Below, one piece after another: positions 43,201 through 51,818 of a stretch of 64,000 nucleotides of DNA; the first letter of the stretch is position 1, and every line of letters begins with the position of its first letter. Under the pieces are notes generated by a model, which worked only from the letters and a program-made list of their open reading frames with translations, made no database searches and was not told where the DNA came from. Source of the stretch: Haloarcula sp. CBA1129 (GTDB taxonomy: Archaea; Halobacteriota; Halobacteria; Halobacteriales; Haloarculaceae); NCBI RefSeq assembly GCF_008729015.1, contig NZ_RKSM01000001.1:2480001-2544000 (forward strand), read 5' to 3'. The position numbers were made by a program, and so were the translations under genes.

Positions 43201-43707
43201 ATGTCCAATGCCGCCGCGGCGGATCACGACTTCCCCCGCCCGCCCGAAACGGTCACCGACCACGACGGGCGGACGGTGACAATCGAGGACTATGACGGCG
43301 ACATCGACCCACTGGTGGAGATGTATGCTGACTTCGGGCCCGATTCCCGATCACAGGGGGTCCCACCCCGGACCGAAGCGGACATCCGCGACTGGCTGCC
43401 AAACCTTGTCGAAAACGGTCTGAACGTCGTTGTCTGGCACGAAGAACAAGCCGTCGGCCACGCCGTCCTCGTTCCGTATCAGGACACCTCGGAACTGGCG
43501 ATTTTCGTCCATCCGGACTACCAGCACGCCGGGATCGGCTCACAGCTCATTCGCGTACTCCTTGGCTACGGACAGGAAAACGGGCTCGACCGCGTCTGGC
43601 TCTCCGTCTCGAACACGAACCACGTCGCCCGAGCGCTGTACGAGTCGGTCGGCTTCGAGACCATCGCCAAAGAGCGCGTGGAGATGGAGATGGAGCGGGC
43701 GCTCTGA
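43201..43707 (+). CDS. GNAT-family N-acetyltransferase
   Basis: 168 aa. The GNAT motif A is HPDYQHAGIGSQLIRVLLGY near residue 102, the acetyl-CoA pyrophosphate loop (Q/R-x-x-G-x-G/A). VTIEDYDGDIDPLVEMYADF near 26 is the fold's first helix pair. Substrate unknown; the RimI-like layout could acetylate a protein, aminoglycoside or small amine. ATG 43201 has a CTTAGG element about 28 nt upstream. One other haloarchaeal role is regulation of Acs by acetylation, but nothing here links it to that. Confidence 0.87.
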   Translation: MSNAAAADHDFPRPPETVTDHDGRTVTIEDYDGDIDPLVEMYADFGPDSRSQGVPPRTEADIRDWLPNLVENGLNVVVWHEEQAVGHAVLVPYQDTSELAIFVHPDYQHAGIGSQLIRVLLGYGQENGLDRVWLSVSNTNHVARALYESVGFETIAKERVEMEMERAL

Positions 43708-43851
43708 CCGCAGAGATATCGCCCGACAGTCGAGAATATGTGCCACCTGCTGACGGTAACAGTGGGATAGTGTCGCAAAAATGTAGTCGCTGAGAGCGGG
43801 TCCCACCAGTCGTACCCTAACGGAGAGAAGTCAACCGCCGTTGGAGGGGGT

Positions 43852-44268
43852 TCATTCGGTTTCGAGATTGAGCTCACGACCGCGCTCGCTATCCACGGGT
43901 TCGTTGTTCGCCGAAAGGGACTCTGTCTCCAGCAAGCGGTCCAGTCGCTGCTCGAACTCGCTGTCCGTCAGTTCACCGCGAGCGTAGCGTTCTCTGAGAT
44001 GATCAACGGGGTCCACCGTCGACTCCGGGGCCGTAGTGGTCTCGGATTCATCCAGATCGGAGTCGGTCTCCGGTGGCTCGATCATCGGTAACTTCGAACC
44101 CAACAGGGCGACGAGCGGGGCCAGAATAAACCAGCCGAGGATGATCGAAATCGGTGCAATCACATTGCCGAGACCGGCCGCACCCGAGAGCATTGCAAGA
44201 CCCGTCGACAGTATCGCAATGGTCGCGACGAGCTTCCACCTCGGGAGGGCGATGGAGGGGAGCTGCAT
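43852..44268 (-). CDS. Two-helix membrane protein with C-terminal SHOCT domain
   Basis: 138 aa. Hydrophobic helices at about 13-31 and 36-58 lead to an acidic linker and then DPVDHLRERYARGELTDSEFEQRLDRLLE, a SHOCT (short C-terminal) domain at about 88-116. SHOCT domains often assist oligomerisation or DNA/protein contacts and are common in haloarchaeal membrane proteins. Function unknown. It is the last gene before hisS on the minus strand. The 145 bp to the GNAT gene contain nothing recognisable. Confidence 0.82.
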   Translation of the reverse strand: MQLPSIALPRWKLVATIAILSTGLAMLSGAAGLGNVIAPISIILGWFILAPLVALLGSKLPMIEPPETDSDLDESETTTAPESTVDPVDHLRERYARGELTDSEFEQRLDRLLETESLSANNEPVDSERGRELNLETE

Positions 44269-44329
44269 GTCGGCTACTCAACACGCTGGTCGCAAAAAGC
44301 TACTGTCGCGGGCCGCCCGCTCGGCCGTG

Positions 44330-45637
44330 TTACTCCGCGAAGTCCTCGAACGTCGGCCGGTCGTAGTCGCCGGGGAACGCCGAGAGCGGGACGCTGACCT
44401 GCTCACCGTCGTCCATCTCCTTGAGCGTCACCTCGTCGTTTTCCAGGTCCTGCTCGCCGACGATGACGACCGTCTCGGCGTTGATGCCGTCGGCGTAGCC
44501 CATCTGTGCGCCGAACGAGCGGTCGGCGACGTCGCTCTCGACGACGTGGCCGCGCTCGCGCAGGTCCCGGGCGATGCGGGCCGCGGTCGGGCGTGTGTCG
44601 CCGACCTGCAGGACGTAGTAGTCCGTCGACAGCTCCTCGGCGGGCCAGACGCCGGCCCGCTGACAGAGGAGTTGGAGTGTGGCGTGGCCGGGCGCAAAGC
44701 CGACGGCCGGCGTCGGCTGGCCGCCAAAGCCCTCGATGAGGTCGTCGTAGCGGCCGCCGCCGAACACCGACCGGGAGACCTCGCCCGTCGAGTCGAAGCA
44801 CTCGAAGACGACGCCGGTGTAATAGTCAAGCCCGCGGGCGGTCGTCAGCGAGACGGTGAGGTGGTCGCGGACGCCGAAGTCCTCGGCCGCATCGAGCACT
44901 GCCTGAAGGTTGTCAGTTGCTGCGCGGACATCTTCGGAGCCGGTGAGGTCCGCGAGCGTATCGATCTCGGCGGCGTCAATCTGTAGCATCTCGTCGAACG
45001 TGTCGGCCTGTCCGTAGTTGAGTCCCGCGTCGACGAGGGCATCGAGGTAGTCGTCGTGGTCGACTTTTGCCCGCTTGTCGACCGCTCGGATCGCCTCGGG
45101 CACGTCCACATCAGCCCCGAAGGACTCCAGCACGCCCGCGAGGATGTCCCGGTGGGAGACGCGGATCTCGAAGTCCTCGGCCGTCAGCCCAAGGTCGGTG
45201 AGCATGTCCACGGCGACGGCCAGAATCTCGGCGTCAGCTGTCGGCTCCGCCGACCCGAAGATGTCGACGTTGGTCTGGTAGAACTCGCGGAACCGGCCCT
45301 GCTGGGGCTCCTCGTAGCGCCAGAACGGTCGCGTCGACACCCACTTGATGGGCTTTGAGAGTTCCTGTTGCTTGGCGACGAACATCCGCGCGACGGTCGG
45401 CGTCAGTTCCGGCGTCAGCGCGACCTCGCGGCCACCCTTATCCTCGAAGCTGTACAGTTCCTCGACGATCTCCTCGCCGCTCTTGTCGACATACATCTCG
45501 GTCGGCTCGATGGCCGGCGTGCCGATCTCCCGGAAGCCGTAGCGCTGTGCAACGTCTTCCAGCGTATCCATGGCCCACCGCCGAGCCTGCATCTCCTCGG
45601 GGTAGAAATCGCGAAAGCCCTTGACGGAGTCGTACAT
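44330..45637 (-). CDS. hisS: Histidyl-tRNA synthetase
   Basis: 435 aa class II synthetase. Motif 1 and 2 region STRPFWRYEEPQQGRFREFYQTNVDIFG near 105-130, histidine A-motif LTTARGLDYYTGVVFECF near 263, and motif 3 in AVGFAPGHATLQLL. The C-terminal anticodon-binding domain starts near 340. Length is typical for archaeal HisRS. ATG 45637 (MYDSVKGFRDFYPEE) is the standard start. Confidence 0.95.
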   Translation of the reverse strand: MYDSVKGFRDFYPEEMQARRWAMDTLEDVAQRYGFREIGTPAIEPTEMYVDKSGEEIVEELYSFEDKGGREVALTPELTPTVARMFVAKQQELSKPIKWVSTRPFWRYEEPQQGRFREFYQTNVDIFGSAEPTADAEILAVAVDMLTDLGLTAEDFEIRVSHRDILAGVLESFGADVDVPEAIRAVDKRAKVDHDDYLDALVDAGLNYGQADTFDEMLQIDAAEIDTLADLTGSEDVRAATDNLQAVLDAAEDFGVRDHLTVSLTTARGLDYYTGVVFECFDSTGEVSRSVFGGGRYDDLIEGFGGQPTPAVGFAPGHATLQLLCQRAGVWPAEELSTDYYVLQVGDTRPTAARIARDLRERGHVVESDVADRSFGAQMGYADGINAETVVIVGEQDLENDEVTLKEMDDGEQVSVPLSAFPGDYDRPTFEDFAE

Positions 45638-45892
45638 ACCCGCGTCTACAGCGAGGGCGCGCTTGAACCTGTTCGTTCACGCTGACCAGAGCCGCAAACT
45701 ATGGACCGGTACCGACCGGTAGAGACTCGCTAAGATGGGGTGCGCTACTACGTTTGCCAGCGATCTATCGATGACGGGCGGACGTGCCAGCAGACGCTGG
45801 CAGTACGAGGGCTAGAGACTGACTACGTGGGAAACAGCCCGTATTAGAGAGGTGACAACAAAGATTCACCCGACCGAGGGTGGCTGTATGGG
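45638..45892. other. Intergenic region with hairpin between hisS and the RecA-like gene
   Basis: The region has no gene. TGCCAGC-AGAC-GCTGGCA at 45785-45802 is a perfect 7-bp stem with a 4-nt loop, preceded by another TTGCCAGCG at 45754-45762. GACCGGTA appears twice near 45706-45721 (ACCGGTACCGACCGGTA). A GTATTAG element at 45841-45847 may serve the plus-strand gene. Confidence 0.4.
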
Positions 45893-46558
45893 ATGGGCAG
45901 TGAATCGGTGGACGCACCGTGGGGTGGGACAGTGACACAGCGATTCGAGACAGGGGTTCGAGCGCTCGACCGGAAGCTCAACGGCGGCATCCCGGCCGGA
46001 AGCCTCGTCACGCTGCTCGCCGAGCCGGCGAGTCAGGCGGAGCTGTTTCTCTCCGAGTTCGTCGCCCGACAGGAGACGGTGTATCTCTCCGGCGAACAGG
46101 CACCGACGACGGTCACATCGGCGCTGCGGTCCCAGCGGGGGACCTACGACGACCTCGCTGTCAGCCAACTGGACCGCGAAGCCCCAGTCAGTGATGCGCT
46201 CGCCCACGTCGAGAGCTTGACGGCGGAGTCGCTTCTCGTCGTTGACCCGGTCGAGCCGCTTGAGCGCGCCGACACAGGGGAGTTTCGGGCCTTCCTCGAA
46301 ACGCTGCAATCCAGACTCACACAGACCGACAGCGTCGCGGTTCTGTACGCGCTCAAACACAGCGCCACGCCGTCACAGCGCCACCGGACGGAGTACACGA
46401 GCGACATTGTGTTCGATCTCGAAACGGAGCGAAACGACGACGCCATCGAAAACAGGCTCTTCGTCCCGAAGGTTCGTGGCGGCCGAGCACTCACCGAACC
46501 GATTTGCCTCGACCTCACTGACCGCATCAGCGTCGACACCAGTCGGGACATCGCCTAG
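45893..46558 (+). CDS. RecA/RadA-superfamily protein (HTR-like) without Walker A
   Basis: 221 aa. It opens like KaiC/RadA proteins: VRALDRKLNGGIPAGSLVTLLAEPASQAELFLSEFV. The Walker A consensus GxxGxGKT is replaced by AEPASQAE, so ATP binding by the P-loop is doubtful. A Walker B-like segment SLLVVDPVEPL is present near 118. This is the type often called HTR-like or RAD55-like in haloarchaea, of unknown function. ATG 45893 (MGSESVDAPWGG) is used; ATG 45888 is in another frame. Confidence 0.75.
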   Translation: MGSESVDAPWGGTVTQRFETGVRALDRKLNGGIPAGSLVTLLAEPASQAELFLSEFVARQETVYLSGEQAPTTVTSALRSQRGTYDDLAVSQLDREAPVSDALAHVESLTAESLLVVDPVEPLERADTGEFRAFLETLQSRLTQTDSVAVLYALKHSATPSQRHRTEYTSDIVFDLETERNDDAIENRLFVPKVRGGRALTEPICLDLTDRISVDTSRDIA

Positions 46559-46595
46559 CCAGACAGGACGCGCCCGGGACCCGCACCACCGACGG

Positions 46596-47213
46596 CTACC
46601 GAAGCCCACGCACGCGGGATTGCGTGTGTTCAGGGAAGATATCGGCCACAGCGCCCTCGCCGTAGCGCTCCCGCAGGAGCGCACGGAGTTCGACCTCGTA
46701 GTCGGCCTTCGGAACGTCGGCGCTCGGGCCGCTCTCGACGACGAGCCGGTCGGCGGCCATCGCGTCGATAGCGCCGCGGCCGATACCCGCAAGCGGAGCC
46801 AAATAGTCCACGCCGAAGCGGTCCTCGACGCTCTGGGCGAGCGGCCGTTCGATGGTGGGAACCCGGTCATCGCGTCGGGTACCGTCAGCCACGGCGTCGA
46901 AAGTATCGATACCGTCGGCATTCGCGACCCAGTCACCGCGAGCGACGGTTTCGACAGCGTGCTCGTGAACCTGCTGGATACCGTTGCGGGGGTAACCATC
47001 GTCGTGCATCTGATCGACGGCGTCGTGGGCCACGTCTGGGTCCAGATCGACCGTCACGTGGTCGAAGCCGACGGCCGACGCGCTCTCCCGGGCGGGGTCG
47101 GTGTCACAGACGCCGAAGGAGCCGCTGACGAGCGTCACGTCGTAAAAAGGGTCGAGCAAGAGCGCCGCCAGCGTCGAGTCCTTGCCCCCGCTGTACAACA
47201 GGGCACAACGCAT
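46596..47213 (-). CDS. PP-loop superfamily ATPase
   Basis: 205 aa. SGGKDS at 8-13 is the PP-loop (ATP pyrophosphatase) motif, used by enzymes that adenylate a carbonyl or tRNA base, such as asparagine synthetase, TilS or diphthamide synthetase relatives. The VTVDLDPDVAHDAV and RPLAQSVEDRFGVDYLAPL segments do not identify a tRNA enzyme. Its ATG begins directly after the PDCD5-type stop (47213/47214), so the two are translated from one message. Substrate unknown. Confidence 0.82.
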   Translation of the reverse strand: MRCALLYSGGKDSTLAALLLDPFYDVTLVSGSFGVCDTDPARESASAVGFDHVTVDLDPDVAHDAVDQMHDDGYPRNGIQQVHEHAVETVARGDWVANADGIDTFDAVADGTRRDDRVPTIERPLAQSVEDRFGVDYLAPLAGIGRGAIDAMAADRLVVESGPSADVPKADYEVELRALLRERYGEGAVADIFPEHTQSRVRGLR

Positions 47214-47558
47214 CTACCGACGCTTGATGTCGAAGCTCTTGGAGTCCGGCGTCAGCTCCGAGAGGAGTTCCTTCATCTGGTCCTCGTCGATCTGGCCCTG
47301 TACGCGGCCGCTCTGGGCGAGCGCAACGACCTGCTGTTCGATCTGTTCACCGACCTGCGGCTTCGACATCTTGACCGTGTTGAGCCGCTTGCGTGCGCCG
47401 TCAGTGAGGTTCTGCTTCAGCACGGCCTGTTTCTGGGCGTCGGCCTGCTGCTGGGCCGCCTCTTGGGCCTCGCCCTCGCCGCCTTGCTGTTCCTTGAGCT
47501 GCTCCATCTTCTTTTTGCGGAGTTCTTCGAGTTCCTCCTCGCTGGGGTCGCCACTCAT
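47214..47558 (-). CDS. PDCD5-family DNA-binding protein
   Basis: 114 aa, mostly helical and basic near its end. The N-terminus [19 protein letters not shown] and the core [52 protein letters not shown] match the PDCD5/TFAR19 family, found in archaea and eukaryotes. DNA or ribosome-linked roles have been proposed. It sits between eS19 and the PP-loop gene on the minus strand. ATG 47558 (MSGDPSEEE). Confidence 0.93.
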   Translation of the reverse strand: MSGDPSEEELEELRKKKMEQLKEQQGGEGEAQEAAQQQADAQKQAVLKQNLTDGARKRLNTVKMSKPQVGEQIEQQVVALAQSGRVQGQIDEDQMKELLSELTPDSKSFDIKRR

Positions 47559-47645
47559 AGTTGCATGAAAGTACTGGAGTCGGTCGGAAAACGATTTCGG
47601 AGCAGGAGCTACGGGCCAACTGAAAAACAGCGAAAAAGGCGTCAG

Positions 47646-48107
47646 TTACGCGTAGCGTTCGAGTTCCGGACGGTCGAGTTCCGTCAGGAGGTCGCCTGCA
47701 GTGTCGTCGAGGAGGCTGCGGCCCTCGCCGGTGACGCGGCGGCCGTCGTTCTCGCTGGTCTCGACGTAGCCGGCGTCTTCGAGCTGCTGGAGCGCCGTCC
47801 GGATGATGTTGCCCGAGCCCTTGGTCTTCTGGTGGGGGCGGACGCGGTAGCGGGTCGTGCCCTGTTTTGAGGTGCCGTACTCGGAGCGGAGCGCGTTGAC
47901 GCCGACGGGGCCGTCGACGGCGACCTTTCGGAGGAGGCTGGCCGCGCGCCGCGCCCAGAAGTCCTCCTGCTCGGGTGGGAGTTCACGGTCGACGCCGGTC
48001 TTGGTGTACTCTGCCCAGTCCGGCGCTTCGATGTCGTCTTCGTCTGCGAGCGTCTCCGTGAGTGCCTCGATGAGTTCCTCGGGGGGAACGTCGTAGAGTG
48101 TAGCCAT
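47646..48107 (-). CDS. rps19e: Ribosomal protein eS19
   Basis: 153 aa small-subunit protein. TLYDVPPEELIEAL, then EDFWARRAASLLRKVAVDGPVGVNALRSEYG and VRPHQKTKGSGNIIRTALQQLEDAGYV are the family's winged-helix core. A leaderless promoter (TTTAAA, 48132-48139) lies 28 nt before ATG 48107. Followed by the PDCD5-type gene after 87 bp, a familiar archaeal neighbour pair. Confidence 0.95.
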   Translation of the reverse strand: MATLYDVPPEELIEALTETLADEDDIEAPDWAEYTKTGVDRELPPEQEDFWARRAASLLRKVAVDGPVGVNALRSEYGTSKQGTTRYRVRPHQKTKGSGNIIRTALQQLEDAGYVETSENDGRRVTGEGRSLLDDTAGDLLTELDRPELERYA

Positions 48108-48131
48108 TGCAGATTTCTTTCCGTCGCCGTC

Positions 48132-48139
48132 ATTTAAAC
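48132..48139 (-). promoter_or_regulatory. TATA box of rps19e
   Basis: The minus strand reads GTTTAAAT, centred about 28 nt before ATG 48107; clear leaderless spacing. Confidence 0.6.
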
Positions 48140-48221
48140 GCGTCGTTCGCAGTCGGCGGGCGTGAACCGTTCACTCGCCTGTAGGGCAGCGATGCTCCCT
48201 CCAATCGAGAACCACAAGGTG

Positions 48222-49256
48222 TCACTCCTCGGGCGATGCGGCCCGGTCGACACTGAGCGCAGCGGCGACGCCGCCGCCGATAACCGTCGGCAACAGGTAA
48301 CTTCCGACACGGTGGATCAGCACCGCCGACGTGGCGACAGCGGCCGAAATCGGAGCTGTCGAGACCAGCAGCGTTACGAGCACCGTCTCGATAGCGCCGG
48401 ACCCGCCGGGGAGCGGCACGACGCTTGCGATGCTCGCGACGGGGACGACGAGCAAAACGACCTCGGCCGACACCGGCGTCCCAACGGCGTACAGCGACGT
48501 CCACAGCGACGCCGACAGACAGGCCCAGCCGAACGCTGAGAGGCCGAAGGTCTGGAGGACAGTCCGCCGGTCGGTCGCGATGCGCTCGATAGCCGAAAAG
48601 AATCCCCCGATTCGCGCCTCGATGTTTTCGGCAGACGGCGGTGACCACCGGGGAACGACGTTCGACAGCGCAGCGAGGGCCGGTACGACACCGCGAATGA
48701 CCGCCGCCTGAACGCGGTCCCGGTGTCGCCAGCCAAGGACGGCGACAGTGGGGATGCCAACAGCGAGCACCGCGACAGCACCGGCGGCAAACGCCAGATT
48801 CCGGGTCAACTGGACCGCACCGGCGGCGACAAACGTGAAGCCGACGATGGCATACCCGACCGACGGCAGGAAGTGGACCGTGTCGACGGTGGCGATGGCC
48901 GCTAGCCCGGTCTCGTACTCAGTGTCGGCGGCAGTCGATATCAACAGCGCACTCAGTGGCTCGCCGCCGGCCTGCCCGAACGGCGTGACGTTGTTCGAGA
49001 ACACGGCGGCGACGAACACGAGAACAGCAGTGTGTGGCGCCATCGGCGCGCCGAGCGCTTGCAGGACCGTCCACAGCGCCAGCCCCCACGCGGCGAGCCA
49101 GAGCATGGCGATGCCCGCGACGGCGAGAAGCGCCCACGGGTCCGCCGTCGTGAGCGCGTCCAGCGTCTCGCCGATGCCCACAAGCCACACTAGCCCCGCG
49201 AGGACGGCCAGTGCCGCTGTGAACCCGACGACCGTCGCCATCCGGTTCCCATCCAT
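48222..49256 (-). CDS. Flippase-like integral membrane protein (LPG_synthase_TM / UPF0104)
   Basis: 344 aa with about eight hydrophobic helices. VFSNNVTPFGQAGGEPLSALLI near residue 88 and VPLPGGSGAIETVLV near 288 are the conserved motifs of the LPG_synthase_TM/UPF0104 family, related to MprF flippase domains and to AglD-linked membrane regions. Likely moves or exposes a lipid-linked molecule. ATG 49256 (MDGNRMATVVGF) is chosen over 49286 because the family region starts there and the divergent thiL promoter lies beyond. Substrate unknown. Confidence 0.83.
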   Translation of the reverse strand: MDGNRMATVVGFTAALAVLAGLVWLVGIGETLDALTTADPWALLAVAGIAMLWLAAWGLALWTVLQALGAPMAPHTAVLVFVAAVFSNNVTPFGQAGGEPLSALLISTAADTEYETGLAAIATVDTVHFLPSVGYAIVGFTFVAAGAVQLTRNLAFAAGAVAVLAVGIPTVAVLGWRHRDRVQAAVIRGVVPALAALSNVVPRWSPPSAENIEARIGGFFSAIERIATDRRTVLQTFGLSAFGWACLSASLWTSLYAVGTPVSAEVVLLVVPVASIASVVPLPGGSGAIETVLVTLLVSTAPISAAVATSAVLIHRVGSYLLPTVIGGGVAAALSVDRAASPEE

Positions 49257-49352
49257 GTGGATTGGATTGGCGGTCTCCGGTTTCAACCCACCGACCCTGT
49301 CCTGCCGGCCGATATCCCCGAGGGTTTAGCCCCGGGGCCCCGACGGCCGGGT

Positions 49353-50219
49353 ATGGACGAGCGGGCTGCACTCGCCGACCTCGCCGACCGGCTACCCGAC
49401 GCGGGCGACGACTGCGCCGTCGTGGACGGGCAGGTCATCACGACCGACATGCTCCACGAGCGGACGGACTTCCCACCGGGGACGACCCGCTATACGGCCG
49501 GCTGGCGGGCTGTCGCCGCCTCGCTGTCAGACGTGGCCGCCATGGGAGCCGACGCGACAGCCGCGGTGGCCGCGTACGGCGCACCATCGTTTGAGGCGGA
49601 TGAACTCGCGGCGTTCGTCGACGGCGCACAGGACGTGTGTCGCGCGGTCGACGCGGAGTACGTCGGCGGGGATCTGGACAGCCACGACGAGTTCACCGTC
49701 GCGACGACGGCCATCGGGTCGGCCACGGACCCGGTCCGGCGCTCGGGCGCTTCACCCGGTGACGCAGTCTGTGTCACCGGCACGCTCGGCCGGTCAGCCG
49801 CCGCCATCGAACTGTTCGACCGGGGTGATATTGGCCGGGCAAACGAGCTGTTTCAGTTCCAACCTCGCGTGCGCGAGGGTATCGCGCTCCGACCACATGC
49901 GACGGCGATGATGGATTCGAGCGACGGGCTGGCTCGCTCACTTCACCAGCTTGCCGAGGCCAGCGGCTGTGGCTTCGCTGTCGAGGAACCGCTCCCGATA
50001 GACCCGCAGGTCGACGAGCTCGCGGAGACCGAGCAGGAACGCAAAGAGTTGGGCGTCTTCTTCGGGGAGGACTTCGAGTTAGTGTGTACGCTGCCCGAAT
50101 CCGACGTTTCCGCGGTCAGAGAAGCCGTTCCGTGCCCGCTCCACCGGATCGGAACGGTCACTGAAGGCGGCGTCACGCTCGACGGCGAGGCGCTGCCTGA
50201 CCGAGGCTACTCACACTGA
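49353..50219 (+). CDS. thiL: Thiamine-monophosphate kinase
   Basis: 288 aa. ThiL phosphorylates TMP to thiamine pyrophosphate with ATP. It starts MDERAALADLADRLPDAGDDCAVVDG, with the ATP/Mg-binding GDD(C/A) aspartates at about 16-18. TDMLHERTDFPP, SLSDVAAMGA, and ATAMMDSSDGLARSLHQLAEASGCG are family motifs. ATG 49353 is the family start; an extra N-terminal frame from 49257 is not. Divergent from the flippase-like gene, convergent with the S2P protease. Confidence 0.93.
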   Translation: MDERAALADLADRLPDAGDDCAVVDGQVITTDMLHERTDFPPGTTRYTAGWRAVAASLSDVAAMGADATAAVAAYGAPSFEADELAAFVDGAQDVCRAVDAEYVGGDLDSHDEFTVATTAIGSATDPVRRSGASPGDAVCVTGTLGRSAAAIELFDRGDIGRANELFQFQPRVREGIALRPHATAMMDSSDGLARSLHQLAEASGCGFAVEEPLPIDPQVDELAETEQERKELGVFFGEDFELVCTLPESDVSAVREAVPCPLHRIGTVTEGGVTLDGEALPDRGYSH

Positions 50220-50246
50220 AAGCGGGTCGGCGCGACGCGGAAGCTA

Positions 50247-51473
50247 TTAGACCGCGCTGATCTCGAACGGGACCGGCGTGAAACAGGCCAGCCCCAGCAG
50301 GAACGTGAACAGGCCAAGCAGCGTCCGCCGTCGGTCAAGCGCCGCGTCCACGGTCGGGCGGGCCGGACCGGCGTACGCAAGCCCGGTAGCGAACAGGCCC
50401 CAGAACACCCACAGCCCCCAGACGCCGAAGCCGACCGGCGGCGGGTCGCGAGTGAAATACAGGTAGCCGGCGAGTGCAAACAGCGCACCGGGAACGGCGG
50501 CAGCGATGGTTTCCTGACGCTGTCCAGCGATGGACCGCACGATGTGGCCACCGTCGAGTTGCCCCACCGGGAGCAGATTCAGGAACGTGAAGAACATCCC
50601 AGCCCAGCCTGCAAATACAATGGGGTGCACTGACTCGCCGGGGCCGATCTCAGATCCGAGCCCCAGCGCGTTCACCAGAGCGTCCAGCGCCTGAAACAGG
50701 AGTGGATAGTTGAAGGTGATGAGAACACCGGTGTCGCTGTTCGCCACGCGTTCCGGAACGGTAATCGGGTCTATCGAGAGACCGATGACCGTGACGATTG
50801 TCGTCGCGACGAGTCCGGCGAGCGGGCCGGCGACGCCGATATCGAACAGCGCCGTCCGGTCGGGGATGCGCCCGCGGATGTTGATGACCGCCCCCATCGT
50901 TCCGAGAAACGACGGGAACGGAATGAAGTACGGAAGCGTCACGTCGACGCCGTGGTAGCGGGCCGCGGCGTAGTGGCCCAGTTCGTGGATGCCGAGCACG
51001 CCGAGCATCGCGACCACGAACGGCCAAGCTTCGAACACACGAAGCGGGTCTTCGGCAACTGGGATGTAGTACCAAGCGGTCGCGCCGACGTAGAGGGTCG
51101 ACGCGATGGTCGCGAAGAGAAGCCCGATGTTGAGCCACGGGATGCCGCCAGTGTCCGTGTCGGCAGGCTCAGCTACCAGTGCATATTGGTTCGGGCGCGC
51201 GTTCGACGCGCCACCGGTGGCGGCAATCGAGTCATCGACGCCCGGACCGCCGACAACAGTAGTGCCGCCGTTGCTCGCAGGGCCGAGTTCTTCGAGCCGA
51301 ACGTCGTAGCCCCGCTGTCGGAACACCGGCCTGAGTTGCTCAGCGACGGCGGCTGGTGGCACTAGCGGGTCGCCGATATACCGAACGGTTCCATCTGTCC
51401 GCCGCACTGACGAGACGGAGAATACGCCGGCCAGTCGATCAGGCGACGGCGGGTCGGCGGCGGAGCCACTCAT
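50247..51473 (-). CDS. Site-2 protease-type membrane metalloprotease (M50)
   Basis: 408 aa. HELGH at 163-167 in a membrane helix and NLLPVGQLDGGHIVRSI near 302-318 provide zinc ligands and the catalytic Glu. A 110-residue cytoplasmic N-terminus, including a VFRQRGYDVRLEEL segment, precedes the first helix. M50 proteases cut transmembrane regulatory proteins. No partner anti-sigma-like substrate is adjacent (archaea have no sigma factors). Minus strand, convergent with thiL. Confidence 0.91.
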   Translation of the reverse strand: MSGSAADPPSPDRLAGVFSVSSVRRTDGTVRYIGDPLVPPAAVAEQLRPVFRQRGYDVRLEELGPASNGGTTVVGGPGVDDSIAATGGASNARPNQYALVAEPADTDTGGIPWLNIGLLFATIASTLYVGATAWYYIPVAEDPLRVFEAWPFVVAMLGVLGIHELGHYAAARYHGVDVTLPYFIPFPSFLGTMGAVINIRGRIPDRTALFDIGVAGPLAGLVATTIVTVIGLSIDPITVPERVANSDTGVLITFNYPLLFQALDALVNALGLGSEIGPGESVHPIVFAGWAGMFFTFLNLLPVGQLDGGHIVRSIAGQRQETIAAAVPGALFALAGYLYFTRDPPPVGFGVWGLWVFWGLFATGLAYAGPARPTVDAALDRRRTLLGLFTFLLGLACFTPVPFEISAV

Positions 51474-51569
51474 CAGCTACTCGTAAACGATGCGGGCACA
51501 AATACTCCGCGAACGATCACACCGCTGGCAGGTATGGTCAGCCGAGAACTGTACGCGGGGACCAGTCAC

Positions 51570-51818
51570 CTACGCCGGCTCGATACGCCAAGTGGTCGCG
51601 CTCGTGTACGACCACTTTTCGACATTGATCTCGGACGCGCTGTCCTTGAGCTTGACCATCAGGGCACCGATCTCTTTTGGGGAGAGACCGACTTCATCAG
51701 CGATGAACTTGCTCTTGAAATACATCTCGCCGTCACTTGCCTTCTCTGCGAGGAACGATTTCAGTCGCTCTTCTTTGGAGGGCTCTTCCTCGCCGGAGGG
51801 CGTTGCGGTAGCGCTCAT
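51570..51818 (-). CDS. DUF7123-type small haloarchaeal protein
   Basis: 82 aa acidic protein. ERLKSFLAEKASDGEMYFKSKFIADEVGLSPKEIGALMVKL near 17-57 looks like a small winged-helix core, with VEKWSYTSATTWRIEPA at the end. Matches my memory of DUF7123. It has both an SD-like GAGGTGA (51824-51830) 6 nt before ATG 51818 and a TATA-like TTTATATA farther upstream, so the transcript has a short leader. DNA binding is possible. Confidence 0.78.
   Translation of the reverse strand: MSATATPSGEEEPSKEERLKSFLAEKASDGEMYFKSKFIADEVGLSPKEIGALMVKLKDSASEINVEKWSYTSATTWRIEPA

Noticed and set aside
45767-45832. C/D-box small RNA in the hisS/RecA-like gap
   Set aside because: A TCGATGA and a CTGA are about 60 nt apart, but no second box pair or guide match was found. 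Such short words are common.
46242-47870. 542-codon plus-strand frame across the PP-loop, PDCD5 and eS19 region
   Set aside because: The minus strand carries three recognisable proteins here. The plus frame is a shadow.
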